Positions 44,471-54,464 of a DNA stretch of 64,000 nt are shown here, piece by piece. The stretch is from Sulfurimicrobium lacus (lineage in GTDB: Bacteria > Pseudomonadota > Gammaproteobacteria > Burkholderiales > Sulfuricellaceae). Where the stretch lies: contig NZ_AP022853.1 in NCBI RefSeq assembly GCF_011764585.1, positions 1,037,501 through 1,101,500 of the forward strand, in the 5' to 3' direction. The first letter of the stretch is position 1. Each line of letters begins with the position of its first letter. The translations under genes and the position numbers were made by a program. The notes under the pieces are model-generated. The model was not told the DNA's origin, ran no database searches, and saw nothing but the letters and a program-made list of their open reading frames with translations.

Positions 44471-44473
44471 GGA

Positions 44474-44567
44474 TGCGTGAGGGGTGAGGCGTTAGGGGGT
44501 GAGGCGTAAAACCGGTCCGGAGCGGGCTTTTTGACTTTCCCCCTAACGCCTCACCCCTCACTCCTCA
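44474..44567. repeat. Long inverted repeat of GTGAGG units between slyD and mutS
   Basis: The left arm (about 44470-44500, with GTGAGGGGTGAGGCGTTAGG) pairs with the right arm (about 44540-44567) over some 25 bases. The loop ends with CTTTTTGACTTTCC. The two genes converge here, so it could stop transcription from both sides. A sequence of the same design lies at 51088-51180 and one arm at 59464-59505. Confidence 0.8.
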
Positions 44568-44578
44568 CCCCTATTTCA

Positions 44579-47149
44579 TTACCCCTCGCTCATCTTCTTC
44601 AGCTGGTAAATCAATTCCAGCGCAGCCTTCGGGCTGAGATCGTCCGGCGTAGTCTGTCGCAGCGCTTCCAGAGCCGGGTGTTCCTCCGCCGCCGCTGCAA
44701 TCGGCGCCGCGAACAAATCGCCTTGCGGGCTTGCCGTCATTCCCTGTTGTTCCAGCTGCAATAGTCTTTTCTTCGCCTGCTGAATCACTGTTGCGGGCAC
44801 ACCCGCCAGCTGAGCCACCTGCAGCCCATAGCTCTGGCTGGCTGGGCCTTCTTCCACGCTATGCAGGAAAACGATGTGGTCGCGGTGCTCCACGGCGTCG
44901 AGGTGCACGTTGACGACCTGCCTGAATTCCTGGGCGAGTTGGGTGAGCTCGAAGTAATGCGTGGCGAACAGGGTGTGGCACTGGGTCTTGGCTATCAGCT
45001 GGCGGGCGATCGCCCAAGCCAGGGCAAGGCCGTCGAAGGTGGACGTGCCGCGTCCGATTTCGTCCAGCAGCACCAAGCTGTTTTCCGTGGCGTTGTGCAG
45101 GATGTTGGCGGTTTCCGTCATCTCCACCATGAAGGTGGAGCGGCCGCCGGCCAGGTCGTCGGATGCGCCGATGCGGGTGAAAATCTGGTCGATCGGGCCG
45201 ATGCGCGCGCTGCTCGCCGGCACGAAGCTGCCGCAGTGGGCCAGCAGCACGATGAGCGCGGTTTGCCGCATGTAGGTGGATTTGCCGCCCATGTTCGGGC
45301 CGGTGATGAGCAGCATCTGGCGCGTGCGCGAGAGACGGGTGTCGTTGGGAATGAAGTTCTCGGTCTGGTTTTCCACCACCGGGTGGCGTCCGCCGCTGAT
45401 CTCGATCGTCGCTTCGCTGCAGAATTCCGGTGCGGTCAGGTTGAGTGCCTGGGCGCGCTCGGCCAGCGTTGCCAGCACGTCCAGTTCGGCCACGGCAGCG
45501 GCGATGGCCTGGAGTGTGGCGATATGCGGCTGGAGAAAATCCAGCAACCCCTCGTACAGCAGCTTTTCGCGCGCCAGCGCACGATCGGAGGCGGACAGCG
45601 CCTTGTCCTCGAAAGCTTTCAGTTCCGGGGTGATATAGCGCTCGGCATTTTTCAGCGTCTGGCGGCGGCGGTAATCGTCCGGCACATTGTCAGCCTGGGC
45701 GCGGCTGACCTCGATGTAGAAGCCGTGCACCCGGTTGTATTCCACTTTCAGGTTGCCGATGCCGCTGCGCTCGCGCTCGCGGGCTTCGAGGGCGAGGAGG
45801 AACTCGCCGCAGTTGTCCTGGATGGCGCGCAGCTCGTCCAGTTCAGCATCGTAACCGGTGGCGATGACGCCGCCTTCGCGCAGCACGGTGCTGGGCTCGG
45901 GCATGAGGGCGCGCTGCAGTTCTCCCGCCATGCCAGCGGGTATGTCCGTCGCCATGTGCAGTTGATTCAGTCGCGGGCTGTCGAGGCCGGCCAGGGCCGC
46001 GTGTACTTGCGGCAGCAGGGCGAGGCTGTCGCGCAGACCGGACAGGTCGCGTGGCCGCGCGCTTCTGAGCGCAATGCGCCCGGTGATGCGCTCGATGTCG
46101 GCGCCCTGTCTGAGAATTTTGTGAACGCCGACAAAGGGCGCGGCACCGCCTGCGCCGAGCAGGGCCGAAATGGCGTCCTGGCGGGCGCGCAGCGTGGCGT
46201 AATCGCGTAGCGGATGATGCAGCCAGTGATGCAGCAGGCGGCTGCCCATGCTGCCGGCGCAGGTGTCGAGCAGGGAGAGCAGGGTGGGCGCCGCTTCGCC
46301 GCGCAGCGTTTCGCTGATTTCGAGATTGCGCCGCGCTGCGGCGTCGAGCAATACCAGCTCGCTTTCATGCTCCACGCGCAGGCTCTGGATGTGGGGCAGT
46401 TTGCCGCATTGCGTGGCCTGGGCGTATTGCAGCAGCGCGCCGGCCGCGGCGATCGCGGCGTGCAGCCCGGCGCAGCCGAAGCCGTCGAGGTCGCGCGTGG
46501 CGAACTGCCCGGTCAGCTTGTGCATGGCTGAGTCATGGTCGAACTGCCACGGCGCAACAGCCTTGGCCGCGCATTTCGCCGCGTCCAGCGCGGGGTGCGT
46601 CCAGCCCTCGGGAAACAGGATTTCCGACGGCTTGATGCGTTCCAGCGTCGCGGCAAGACGCTCCGGTGCCATTTCCGCCACCGTGAATTGACCGCTGACC
46701 AGGTTCAGCCAGGCCAGCCCGAGCAGGTTTTTGTTCGCCGCCACGGCGAGCAGCAGGCTGTCGCGCTTGTCGTCCAGCAGTGCGGCGTCGGTGAGCGTGC
46801 CGGGCGTGATGATGCGCGCGACCTTGCGCTCCACCGGCCCTTTGGAAGTGGCCGGGTCGCCCACCTGTTCGCAGATGGCGACCGCCTCGCCGAGCTTGAC
46901 CAGCTTGGCGAGGTATTGCTCGGCGGCATGGTAGGGTACGCCGGCCATCCTGATCGGCTGGCCGGCAGTGGCGCCGCGCGTGGTGAGGGTGATGCCGAGC
47001 AGCTGCGCAGCACGCTCGGCGTCGTCGAAGAACAGCTCGTAAAAATCCCCCATGCGGTAAAACAGCAGCATGTCGGGGTGCTCGGCCTTGATGCGCAGGT
47101 ATTGCTGCATCATGGGCGTGTGTTTCGCAAAATCCTTGCCTGGTTCCAT
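44579..47149 (-). CDS. mutS: DNA mismatch recognition protein MutS
   Basis: It encodes 856 residues. The mismatch-binding FYE motif is in [14 protein letters not shown] (about 33-45). [15 protein letters not shown] is Walker [18 protein letters not shown] Walker B, and the ABC-type signature precedes it. The C-terminal helix for tetramer formation is present. MutS starts methyl-directed mismatch repair; mutL is not in the window. The gene is complete. Confidence 0.98.
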   Translation of the reverse strand: MEPGKDFAKHTPMMQQYLRIKAEHPDMLLFYRMGDFYELFFDDAERAAQLLGITLTTRGATAGQPIRMAGVPYHAAEQYLAKLVKLGEAVAICEQVGDPATSKGPVERKVARIITPGTLTDAALLDDKRDSLLLAVAANKNLLGLAWLNLVSGQFTVAEMAPERLAATLERIKPSEILFPEGWTHPALDAAKCAAKAVAPWQFDHDSAMHKLTGQFATRDLDGFGCAGLHAAIAAAGALLQYAQATQCGKLPHIQSLRVEHESELVLLDAAARRNLEISETLRGEAAPTLLSLLDTCAGSMGSRLLHHWLHHPLRDYATLRARQDAISALLGAGGAAPFVGVHKILRQGADIERITGRIALRSARPRDLSGLRDSLALLPQVHAALAGLDSPRLNQLHMATDIPAGMAGELQRALMPEPSTVLREGGVIATGYDAELDELRAIQDNCGEFLLALEARERERSGIGNLKVEYNRVHGFYIEVSRAQADNVPDDYRRRQTLKNAERYITPELKAFEDKALSASDRALAREKLLYEGLLDFLQPHIATLQAIAAAVAELDVLATLAERAQALNLTAPEFCSEATIEISGGRHPVVENQTENFIPNDTRLSRTRQMLLITGPNMGGKSTYMRQTALIVLLAHCGSFVPASSARIGPIDQIFTRIGASDDLAGGRSTFMVEMTETANILHNATENSLVLLDEIGRGTSTFDGLALAWAIARQLIAKTQCHTLFATHYFELTQLAQEFRQVVNVHLDAVEHRDHIVFLHSVEEGPASQSYGLQVAQLAGVPATVIQQAKKRLLQLEQQGMTASPQGDLFAAPIAAAAEEHPALEALRQTTPDDLSPKAALELIYQLKKMSEG

Positions 47150-47304
47150 CGCCTGATCGTTCTTGTGGGTTTTTCAGTAAAGGCGGATTTTAACCGCATA
47201 GCTTGGCATGAGGGATGAAAAACGCGCAGCGAGCGGTCTTTGTGCTTTATTCCTTAATCCACCAGCAGGTAGAATGCCGCTTTCTCCCGACCTTTCCTGA
47301 TTTG

Positions 47305-48108
47305 ATGACGCTCATCGATGGCATCCCGGCGGATGTCGTTTCCGCCAATGACCGCGGCCTGCTCTATGGCGACGGCGTGTTCCGCACCCTGAAGCGGGTC
47401 GGGGGCGTTACCCTGTGTTGGGCGCGGCAATACCGCAAGCTGGCTGCGGACTGCGCGGCATTGCGCCTGGGCTGCCCCGCGGCAGCCGATCTGGAAGCCG
47501 ATCTGGCGCGCCTGCCGCGGGATTGCGTGGCCAAGATCATCGTCACGCGCGGCCGCGCCGAGCGGGGCTATGCCGTGGTGCCGGATGCTTCTCCCACCCG
47601 CATCGTCACTTCCAGCCCCCTGCCGACCTATCCGCAAAGCCACGCGGCGCTGGGCGTCAAGGTGCATTTGTGCGGCTTGCGTCTCGCATCTCAGCCGCGC
47701 CTGGCGGGGATCAAACATCTCAACCGGCTGGAGAACGTGCTGGCGCGCATGGAATGGGATGATCCGGCTGTTGCCGAAGGTATACTGCTGGATACGGAGG
47801 GCGGTGTTATCGAAGGAACCATGAGCAATGTGTTCTGCTACCGCGCTGGCGTGCTGCACACCCCCGACTTGAGCGGCTGCGGCGTGGCCGGGGTGCAGCG
47901 CGAGCGCATCCTGGATTTCGCCGCGCAATCGGGCATGGCGATGAAGGTCGGGACGCTGCCGCTGGATGCGCTGATGGAGGCAGAGGAAGTGATGCTGTGC
48001 AACAGCGTGATCGGCCTCTGGCCGGTGCGCGAGTTCAATGGCCGCATTTGGGAAATGGGGGGCGTGGCAGCGCAATTGAGGCAGTTGATGGAAGAGCGAG
48101 ATGATTAA
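47305..48108 (+). CDS. pabC: Aminodeoxychorismate lyase
   Basis: It encodes 267 residues from ATG 47305 (MTLIDGIPADVVSANDRGLL); in-frame starts upstream give non-conserved sequence. It is a class IV PLP enzyme: SANDRGLLYGDGVF, LKRVGG, and GIKHLNRLENVLARMEW with the PLP Lys in IKHLNR. The C-terminal GTMSNVFCY and AEEVMLCNSVIGLWPV are typical. It makes 4-aminobenzoate for folate. mltG overlaps its end, the common pabC-mltG-tmk-holB order. Confidence 0.93.
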   Translation: MTLIDGIPADVVSANDRGLLYGDGVFRTLKRVGGVTLCWARQYRKLAADCAALRLGCPAAADLEADLARLPRDCVAKIIVTRGRAERGYAVVPDASPTRIVTSSPLPTYPQSHAALGVKVHLCGLRLASQPRLAGIKHLNRLENVLARMEWDDPAVAEGILLDTEGGVIEGTMSNVFCYRAGVLHTPDLSGCGVAGVQRERILDFAAQSGMAMKVGTLPLDALMEAEEVMLCNSVIGLWPVREFNGRIWEMGGVAAQLRQLMEERDD

Positions 48109-49087
48109 GACCCTGTGGCGCCTCGCGTTGCTGTCGGCGATCGCGGTCGCCGGCTGGATGGCTTATTTTGCCACCACGCCGCTGCACCTGCCGCAGACGC
48201 CTTACGAGTTCACCCTCAAACACGGCAGCAGTTTGCGTAGCGTGGCGCGCCAGCTGGTGGAAGCGAAGATCCTCTCCGAGCCATGGAGTTTCACGGTTTT
48301 GGTGCGCATAAACGGCAAGGAAGGGGAAATCAAGGCGGGCAATTATTACCTCGAAAAAGATCCCACCCCCCTGCAACTGTTCCGCATGATCACGCGCGGC
48401 GACGTGAGCCAGAGCGAGATCGCCTTCATCGAGGGCTGGAATTTCCGCCGCATGCGCCAGACTCTGGACGAGCATCAGGCGGTGCGGCACGACACGGCGC
48501 AAATGACGGAACGGGAAATCATGGAGAAGATCGGTGCGCCGGAAGCAGCCGCCGAAGGGCTGTTCTTTCCTGACACCTATTACTTCAGCAGCGGTATGAG
48601 CGATCTTTCCATCCTCAAGCGTGCCTACCAGGCCATGCAGACCCACCTCGCCGACGCTTGGGCGGAGCGCGATCCGCTGCTGCCTTACCAGACCCCCTAT
48701 GAAGCCTTGATCATGGCCTCCATCGTCGAGAAGGAAACGGGCCGGGCAAGCGAGCGGCCGCTGATCGCCGGCGTGTTCATCAACCGCCTGCGCATCAACA
48801 TGCGCCTGCAGACCGATCCGACGGTGATCTATGGCCTGGGCGAGAACTTCGACGGCAATCTGCGCCGTGCCGACCTCACCCGCGATACGCCTTATAATAC
48901 CTACACCCGCTCCGGCCTCCCGCCGACGCCGATCGCCATACCGGGTTCGGGCGCGCTGCAGGCGGCCGTGCATCCGGCGGCGACCAAGGCGCTGTATTTC
49001 GTCGGCAAGGGAGATGGCTCGCACAAGTTTTCCGCCAGCCTGGCCGAGCATAATCTGGCCGTGTCGCGTTACCAACTGCATAAATAG
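48101..49087 (+). CDS. mltG: Endolytic murein transglycosylase MltG
   Basis: It encodes 328 residues. One N-terminal membrane helix (about 5-24) anchors it. A LysM-like region (SSLRSVARQLVEAKIL) is followed by the YceG catalytic domain: EGLFFPDTYYF, MASIVEKETGRASERPLIAGVFINRL (catalytic Glu in VEKE) and QTDPTVIYGLG. It ends growing glycan strands at the inner membrane. It overlaps pabC by 8 bp. Confidence 0.96.
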   Translation: MIKTLWRLALLSAIAVAGWMAYFATTPLHLPQTPYEFTLKHGSSLRSVARQLVEAKILSEPWSFTVLVRINGKEGEIKAGNYYLEKDPTPLQLFRMITRGDVSQSEIAFIEGWNFRRMRQTLDEHQAVRHDTAQMTEREIMEKIGAPEAAAEGLFFPDTYYFSSGMSDLSILKRAYQAMQTHLADAWAERDPLLPYQTPYEALIMASIVEKETGRASERPLIAGVFINRLRINMRLQTDPTVIYGLGENFDGNLRRADLTRDTPYNTYTRSGLPPTPIAIPGSGALQAAVHPAATKALYFVGKGDGSHKFSASLAEHNLAVSRYQLHK

Positions 49088-49702
49088 GTGAGAGAAATTA
49101 CAGGCAAATTCATTACGCTAGAAGGTATCGACGGTGCAGGCAAGAGCACCCATCTCGAGTGGCTGCGCGAAACCCTGGTGCAACGCGGCCACGGGGTGGT
49201 CGTGACGCGCGAGCCGGGCGGCACCCCCCTGGGCGAAACGCTGCGCGGGCTCTTGCTCAACCATCACATGCACCTTGAAACCGAAGCCTTGCTGATGTTC
49301 GCCAGCCGGCGCGAGCACCTGGCAGAAGTCATCGTGCCCGCCCTGCAACAGGGAAAATGGGTGATCTCGGACCGTTTCACCGATGCCAGCTTCGCCTACC
49401 AGGGCGGCGGGCGCGGCATAGACGAGGGCCGCCTGCGCATCCTGGAAGACTGGGTGCAGCAGGGGCTGCAGCCCGATCTCACCCTGCTCTTCGATGTGCC
49501 GCTGGAAGTGGCGCGCCAGCGCCTTTCCGCCAATGCGTCGCTGGACCGCTTCGAGCAGGAGCAGCAGGATTTCTTCCAGCGCGTGCGCGACGCTTACCTG
49601 CGCCGCGCCGCGCAATTTCCCTCACGCATCCGGGTGATCGACTCGGCACGTTCGCTCCCGGCGATCCGCGCCGAGCTCGACACCCTCATTGCGGGATTGT
49701 AG
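49088..49702 (+). CDS. tmk: Thymidylate kinase
   Basis: It encodes 204 residues from GTG 49088, right after the mltG stop. [15 protein letters not shown] is the P-loop, [14 protein letters not shown] and [16 protein letters not shown] follow, with the lid region containing [12 protein letters not shown]. It converts dTMP to dTDP. The order with holB is conserved. Confidence 0.97.
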   Translation: MREITGKFITLEGIDGAGKSTHLEWLRETLVQRGHGVVVTREPGGTPLGETLRGLLLNHHMHLETEALLMFASRREHLAEVIVPALQQGKWVISDRFTDASFAYQGGGRGIDEGRLRILEDWVQQGLQPDLTLLFDVPLEVARQRLSANASLDRFEQEQQDFFQRVRDAYLRRAAQFPSRIRVIDSARSLPAIRAELDTLIAGL

Positions 49703-49706
49703 GGCG

Positions 49707-50729
49707 ATGACTTTCCTTCCCTGGCAAGCGGAAACTTGGCGTCGACTGATTGCCGCCGGGGAGAATCTGCCCCACGCGCTGCTGCTGCAGGGGCGCAAGG
49801 GGGTGGGGAAACTGGATTTTGCGCGCGCCCTGGCCCAGGGACTGCTGTGTGAAACGCCGCTGCCATCCGGCGTGGGGTGTGGCCGATGCCTCGCCTGCGG
49901 CTGGCTTGCGCAAGGTAACCACCCCGATTTCCGCAGCGTCGAGCCGGAGGCGCTGGCGGACAACGGCGACGAAGGCGAGAGCAAGGGCAAGAAGCCCAGC
50001 CGCCAGATATTGATCGAGCAGGTGCGCGAGCTGGCGGGACTGGTGAACCTGTCCACCCACCGCAACGGCATGCGCGTCGTGCTCATCCACCCCGCCGAAG
50101 CGATGAACGTCAACGCCGCCAACGCGTTGCTGAAAACCTTGGAGGAACCGCCGCCGCACACGCTCATCATTCTCATCAGCCATCACGCGCAATCCTTGCT
50201 GCCCACCGTGCGCAGCCGCTGCCGCAAGATCGACTTCGGGGTGCCGCCGCTCGAGCTGTCCATGAGCTGGCTGCGCGATCACGGGGTGGCAGACCCGGCG
50301 CCGCTGCTGGCGCAGGCGGGTAATGCGCCGCTGGCTGCGCTGGCCCTCGCCGCCGACGAATCGCAGGAGGTGCGGCGCGGCTTCCTGACCCAACTTGCGC
50401 GTCCCCGGGAGCTGGACCCGCTCGGTCTGGCGGAAAAGAACGAGAAGATGGAGTTGGCCAAACTGGTGCGCTGGCTGCAGCAGTGGATGTACGACCTGCT
50501 CGGCTGCCGGCTGGGCGGGCAGATCCGCTACCAGCCGGATTTTGCCGCCGAGATCCGCAATCTTGCGCCGCGCCTCAGACTGCCGCAGGCGCTGGACTAT
50601 CAAAAAGAACTGCTGGAGGCGCAAAAAAATGTGCACCACCCGCTCAATGCCCAGTTGCTCCTCGAGCAATTGTTGCTATCCTATATGCAATCGATGAACC
50701 TGACCGAGCTGGAACATGGCCGAAGCTGA
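49707..50729 (+). CDS. holB: DNA polymerase III delta-prime subunit
   Basis: It encodes 340 residues from ATG 49707. The AAA+ N-terminal domain has GRKGVGKLD, where Leu replaces the Ser/Thr of a true Walker A, as expected for the non-ATPase delta-prime. Zinc cysteines lie in VGCGRCLACGW. VLIHPAEAMNVNAANALLKTLEEP and RSRCRKIDF (sensor/arginine region) are canonical. It is part of the clamp loader. Its end overlaps pilZ by 14 bp. Confidence 0.94.
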   Translation: MTFLPWQAETWRRLIAAGENLPHALLLQGRKGVGKLDFARALAQGLLCETPLPSGVGCGRCLACGWLAQGNHPDFRSVEPEALADNGDEGESKGKKPSRQILIEQVRELAGLVNLSTHRNGMRVVLIHPAEAMNVNAANALLKTLEEPPPHTLIILISHHAQSLLPTVRSRCRKIDFGVPPLELSMSWLRDHGVADPAPLLAQAGNAPLAALALAADESQEVRRGFLTQLARPRELDPLGLAEKNEKMELAKLVRWLQQWMYDLLGCRLGGQIRYQPDFAAEIRNLAPRLRLPQALDYQKELLEAQKNVHHPLNAQLLLEQLLLSYMQSMNLTELEHGRS

Positions 50730-51084
50730 AAAGAAACCCTCCCTCGCGCGCCCCGGGGTCCTGTCCCTGAGCATCAAGGAAAAACCGGCGCTGTACGCCG
50801 CCTATATGCCCTTCATCAAGGGCGGCGGCATTTTCATCCCGACCACCAAATCCTACCGTCTGGGCGACGAGGTGTTCATGCTGCTGACCCTGATGGACGA
50901 TCCCAACAAGCTGCCGGTGGCCGGCAAAGTGGCGTGGATCACCCCGGCCGAAGCGCAGGGCAACAAGTCGCAGGGCATCGGCGTGCAGTTCAGCGACAAC
51001 GAGAGCGGCATCGCCGCGCGCAACAAGATCGAAGGCTTGCTGGGCGGCAATCTGACTTCCACGCGTCCGACTCATACCATGTAA
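50716..51084 (+). CDS. pilZ: PilZ-domain protein, type IV pilus assembly PilZ
   Basis: It encodes 122 residues. The domain lacks the RxxxR c-di-GMP motif and has instead IKEKPALYAAYMPFIKGGGIFIPT, the feature of the founding PilZ. VAGKVAWITPAEAQGNKSQGIGVQF completes the barrel. In relatives PilZ works with PilB/FimX in pilus extension; no other pilus gene is in the window. The neighbours holB and tatD match the usual context. Confidence 0.93.
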   Translation: MAEAEKKPSLARPGVLSLSIKEKPALYAAYMPFIKGGGIFIPTTKSYRLGDEVFMLLTLMDDPNKLPVAGKVAWITPAEAQGNKSQGIGVQFSDNESGIAARNKIEGLLGGNLTSTRPTHTM

Positions 51085-51087
51085 CAG

Positions 51088-51180
51088 GTGAGGAGCGAGG
51101 AGTAAGGAGTAAGGAGTGAATACCTGGTCACTGACGCTTTTGACTTTCCTCTTCACCCCTCACTCCTTACTCCTCACCTG
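51088..51180. repeat. Long inverted repeat of GTGAGGAGTAAGG units between pilZ and tatD
   Basis: The left arm begins CAGGTGAGGAGCGAGGAGTA (51088 on), and the right arm ends with TTACTCCTCACCTG at 51180; about 28 of the bases pair. The centre contains CTTTTGACTTTCC, nearly identical to the centre of the repeat at 44474-44567. Confidence 0.8.
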
Positions 51181-51191
51181 ATTTCGAAACC

Positions 51192-51968
51192 ATGTTCATC
51201 GACTCTCACTGTCACATCAATTTCCCCGATCTGGCCGCGCGTATGCCGGACCTGCTCGAAAACATGCAGCACAACCAGGTCAGCCACGCCCTGTGCGTGA
51301 GCGTGGATTTGCCGGACTTCCCCGCAATCCGCAAGCTGGCGGAGGAACATCGCAACGTGTTCGCCTCGGTCGGCGTGCATCCCGATCATGAGGCCACCGA
51401 AGAGCCCGGCATCGAGCAGCTTGCCGCCCTGGCGCAACATCCCAAAGTCGTCGCCATCGGTGAAACCGGGCTCGACTATTTCCGTCTCCAGGGCGACCTG
51501 GAGTGGCAGCGGGAACGTTTCCGCACCCATATCCGCGCCGCCCTCGCCGTCGGCAAGCCGCTCATCATCCATACCCGTGGCGCGGCGGCGGACACGCTGC
51601 GCATCATGCGCGAGGAGGGTGCGCAGCGCGCCGGCGGGGTGATGCACTGCTTCACCGAAACGGAAGAAGTCGCGGACCAGGCCATGGCGCTGGGTTTCTA
51701 CATTTCCTTCTCCGGCATCGTGACTTTCAAGAAAGCGCTGGAACTGAAGGCAGTGGCCAGGCACGTGCCGCTCGAGCGCATGCTGATCGAGACCGATTCC
51801 CCTTACCTCGCGCCGGTTCCCTATCGCGGCAAGACCAACGAGCCGGCCTATGTGCGTCACGTGGCGGAGGAGATTGCCAGCCTGCGCGGCATCGATGTGG
51901 CGGAAGTGGGTGCGGCGACGACGCGCAATTTCTTCGAGCTGTTCCGGGCGGCGCAGGCATGGAGATAG
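51192..51968 (+). CDS. tatD: TatD-family metal-dependent DNase
   Basis: It encodes 258 residues. FIDSHCHINF, VGVHPD, AIGETGLDYF, IHTRG, MHCFTETEE and IETDSPYLAP supply the metal ligands of the family in order. It is a TIM-barrel nuclease or deoxyribonuclease, here of the YcfH subgroup normally found beside holB/pilZ. The stop overlaps the next gene. Confidence 0.94.
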   Translation: MFIDSHCHINFPDLAARMPDLLENMQHNQVSHALCVSVDLPDFPAIRKLAEEHRNVFASVGVHPDHEATEEPGIEQLAALAQHPKVVAIGETGLDYFRLQGDLEWQRERFRTHIRAALAVGKPLIIHTRGAAADTLRIMREEGAQRAGGVMHCFTETEEVADQAMALGFYISFSGIVTFKKALELKAVARHVPLERMLIETDSPYLAPVPYRGKTNEPAYVRHVAEEIASLRGIDVAEVGAATTRNFFELFRAAQAWR

Positions 51969-52723
51969 TTTTTCTCGGCGTCGGCTCCAGCGCCGGTACG
52001 CCGGTGATCGGCTGCGGCTGCCCGACCTGCCTTTCCGACGACCCGAGGAACCGGCGCACGCGCTGCTCCATCGCCGTCACCATGGAGAACGGCGCGGTAC
52101 TGTTGGTCGATACCGGCCCCGACCTGCGCCATCAGGCCCTGCGCGAGAAAATCGTGCGCGTGGACGGGGTGCTGTACACCCACTACCACGCCGACCATCT
52201 CAACGGTCTGGACGACCTGCGCAGCTTCTGTCATTTGCAGCGCAAGCCGGTCCCGGTCTATGGCAATGAGGTCACCATGCAGGGCATCGTGCAGCGCTTC
52301 GCCTATGCCTTCCCCAGCCACGAGCAGCACCACTGGGACAAGCCGGTGCTGTGTGCCCACCAGGTTGCGGAGCCGTTCGAAATAGCCGGGACCGAAGTTA
52401 TGCCGGTACCGGTCATGCACGGCAAATATGAAATTCTCGGCTACCGCATCGGCAACATGGCTTATCTTACCGACGTGTCGGATATTTCCCCCGCCAGCCT
52501 GGACAAGCTGCAGGGGCTGGATGTGTTGCTGCTGGACTGCTTGCGCTACCGTTTTCACCCCACCCATTTGAGCGTGGAGCAGGCGATAGTCTGGGCGGAA
52601 AAAATCGGCGCGCGGGAAACGTACCTGATCCACATGACCCACGAACTGGAATTCTCTGCGCTGAGCGCCCAGCTTCCCGCCGGAATGCGCGTGGCCTACG
52701 ACGGTTTGCGCCTTCAATGTTGA
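51959..52723 (+). CDS. MBL-fold metallohydrolase, PhnP-like
   Basis: It encodes 254 residues from ATG 51959, overlapping tatD by 10 bp. GVGSSAGTPVIGCGCPTC carries the structural zinc cysteines of the PhnP-like group, and YTHYHADHLNGLDDLR the HxHxDH site. YLTDVSDIS and HMTHELEF add ligands. The family includes cyclic phosphodiesterases; the substrate is not known here. There is no phosphonate operon nearby. Confidence 0.88.
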   Translation: MEIVFLGVGSSAGTPVIGCGCPTCLSDDPRNRRTRCSIAVTMENGAVLLVDTGPDLRHQALREKIVRVDGVLYTHYHADHLNGLDDLRSFCHLQRKPVPVYGNEVTMQGIVQRFAYAFPSHEQHHWDKPVLCAHQVAEPFEIAGTEVMPVPVMHGKYEILGYRIGNMAYLTDVSDISPASLDKLQGLDVLLLDCLRYRFHPTHLSVEQAIVWAEKIGARETYLIHMTHELEFSALSAQLPAGMRVAYDGLRLQC

Positions 52724-53403
52724 ACCCTGAAACGCGCAAGCTCATTGCTTGCTGCCTGCTATTGCCTGGCTTGCTGTTCTCTTCGCTCGCGATCGCCGCC
52801 TTGCCGCAAATGCTGGAAGCCATGTTCAACGACATCAATCTGGGCGACACGGGTTCCGTCGAGGACTTGCTGCAGCACGGGGTGGATCCCGATGTGCAGG
52901 ACGAGCAAGGCTACAGCGCCCTGATGGTCGCCGCGCGCGAGGGTCAGTTGAAAGTGGCCAAGGTGCTGCTGGCCCACGGCGCCAAGGTGTACAAAAGAAA
53001 CCAGTTCGGCGAAACCGCGCTGATGCTCGCCGCCTACAACGGCCATAATGTCCTGATCGACCTGCTCATCGCTCATGGTGCGGACCTCCATGCCAACCGC
53101 AATGGCTGGACGCCTTTGATGTACGCATCCTATGCGGGGCATACTGCAACGGTGAAGCAACTCCTGGCCTATGGCGAGCCGGTCGATGCGCGCACCAGTG
53201 CCGGTCTGACTGCGCTGATGCTGGCTTGCAGGCAGGGTTACATCGAAGTCGTCGAGTTGCTGCTGCGGCTGGGGGCCGACCCCAACCTGAAAAGCAAAAA
53301 CGGTCAAAGCGCGACGCAAATGGCCCTCGCCAACGGCAATACCGACATCGCCGACCTGCTCCTGCAAGCCGGCGCGCAAGAGAAAGACAGTCGTGGAGAT
53401 TGA
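52717..53403 (+). CDS. Exported ankyrin-repeat protein
   Basis: It encodes 228 residues. A signal peptide (LIACCLLLPGLLFSSLAIA, about 9-27) suggests export to the periplasm. Five ankyrin repeats follow from about 40 to 220, with consensus pieces EQGYSALMVAAREGQLKVAKVLL, GETALMLAAYNGHNVLIDLL, GWTPLMYASYAGH and GLTALMLACRQGYIEVVELL. The role is probably protein binding. It overlaps the MBL gene by 7 bp. The rpsB promoter begins within its last codons. Confidence 0.9.
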   Translation: MLNPETRKLIACCLLLPGLLFSSLAIAALPQMLEAMFNDINLGDTGSVEDLLQHGVDPDVQDEQGYSALMVAAREGQLKVAKVLLAHGAKVYKRNQFGETALMLAAYNGHNVLIDLLIAHGADLHANRNGWTPLMYASYAGHTATVKQLLAYGEPVDARTSAGLTALMLACRQGYIEVVELLLRLGADPNLKSKNGQSATQMALANGNTDIADLLLQAGAQEKDSRGD

Positions 53404-53429
53404 ATAGTGCGGCCGGACTGTGCTATCAT
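53400..53429 (+). promoter_or_regulatory. Promoter of rpsB-tsf
   Basis: TTGAAT (53400-53405) and an extended -10 TGCTATCAT (53421-53429) are 18 bases apart. The start would lie near 53436, leaving a 150 base leader ahead of rpsB. The strong extended -10 and the position suit a ribosomal protein operon. Confidence 0.6.
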
Positions 53430-53435
53430 CGCGGC

Positions 53436-53584
53436 CCAATTTGGCTGGTTCTGAACCGGTCGAATCCAGTGCTGCCGAAAGGCGGCGAATACGCACATCT
53501 GTCCCGTTAAGGGTGCTCGACCGGGTTTGTTTCCGGGGAGTCGCAAGCGGACGGATGGAGGCTTAACCCTTAAGGAGTTTTATC
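53436..53584 (+). promoter_or_regulatory. Long 5' leader of rpsB
   Basis: About 150 bases with several short GC-rich stems lie between the likely start and the rpsB ATG. rpsB leaders in other proteobacteria bind S2 to repress their own translation. Whether this leader does so cannot be told from sequence alone. Confidence 0.35.
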
Positions 53585-54331
53585 ATGTCAGTAACTATGC
53601 GCCAGATGCTTGAGGCGGGTGTCCACTTCGGCCACCAGACCCGTTATTGGAACCCCAAGATGGCACCGTTCATCTTCGGCGACCGCAACAAAATTCATAT
53701 CGTGAACCTGGAAAAGACGCTTCCGATGTACGAAGAAGCGATCAAGTTCGTGCGCAAGATGGCGTCCAACAAGGGCACCATCCTGTTCGTCGGCACCAAG
53801 CGCCAGGCACGCGAAATCGTCAAGGAAGAAGCCGCACGCTGCGGCGCGTCCTACGTCGATTACCGCTGGTTGGGCGGTATGCTCACCAACTTCAAGACGG
53901 TGAAGCAGTCCATCAAGCGTCTCAAGGACATGGAAACCATGATGCAGGACGGCAGCATGGAGAAAATTTCCAAGAAGGAAGCGCTGGGCTTTCAGCGTGA
54001 AATGGTCAAGCTCGAGCGCAGCCTGGGCGGCATCAAGGATATGGGCGGCTTGCCTGACGCGATCTTCGTGATCGACGTGGGTTACGAAAGCGGCGCCATT
54101 ACCGAAGCCAACAAACTGCGCATCCCGGTAATCGGTATCGTCGACACCAACAACTCCCCCGCCGGCGTGGATTACGTGGTCCCCGGCAACGATGACTCGA
54201 GCAAGGCGATTCGCCTCTACGCTCAGGGCGTGGCAGACGCCATCCTGGAAGGCCGTAGCCAGGTCGTTTCGGAAATCATCAAGGGTGACGAGTTCGTCGA
54301 GGTCAGCGACGCGGAACAAACAGCGGCTTAA
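53585..54331 (+). CDS. rpsB: 30S ribosomal protein S2
   Basis: It encodes 248 residues. [50 protein letters not shown] and [12 protein letters not shown] are fully canonical pieces. AAGGAG precedes the ATG. It begins the conserved rpsB-tsf-pyrH-frr block. A terminator lies right after the stop. Confidence 0.98.
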   Translation: MSVTMRQMLEAGVHFGHQTRYWNPKMAPFIFGDRNKIHIVNLEKTLPMYEEAIKFVRKMASNKGTILFVGTKRQAREIVKEEAARCGASYVDYRWLGGMLTNFKTVKQSIKRLKDMETMMQDGSMEKISKKEALGFQREMVKLERSLGGIKDMGGLPDAIFVIDVGYESGAITEANKLRIPVIGIVDTNNSPAGVDYVVPGNDDSSKAIRLYAQGVADAILEGRSQVVSEIIKGDEFVEVSDAEQTAA

Positions 54332-54341
54332 CTCTCCGCAG

Positions 54342-54365
54342 AAAAGGGGCGGAAGCCCCTTTTTT
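54342..54365 (+). terminator. Terminator or attenuator between rpsB and tsf
   Basis: AAAAGGGGC and GCCCCTTTT pair around GGAA and run into five T. It lies 10 bases after the rpsB stop and would set the ratio of S2 to EF-Ts transcripts. Confidence 0.85.
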
Positions 54366-54387
54366 AACGTAAAACTCGCGCAGCGAG

Positions 54388-54464
54388 CCCGCGTACTCCT
54401 CTCCCGCGAGCGGGGGAGGGCAGGGGTGGGGGAAACGGTCATGGCGAAACTCGCCATGACCGTT
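54388..54464. repeat. Two palindromes between rpsB and tsf
   Basis: The first (about 54398-54425, CTCTCCCGCGAGCGGGGGAG) is of a REP-like kind common in proteobacteria. The second is a perfect 14 bp stem (54434-54447 and 54451-54464, AACGGTCATGGCGA) with a 3 base loop, ending 34 bases before the tsf start. Confidence 0.7.

Noticed and set aside
44861-46210. 449-codon plus-strand open frame inside mutS
   Set aside because: It is a shadow of mutS codon bias and no ribosome-binding site or domain is present.
53440-53500. tRNA-like GGTCGAATCC near the rpsB leader
   Set aside because: Only a T-loop-like fragment is present; no acceptor or anticodon stem can be formed around it.
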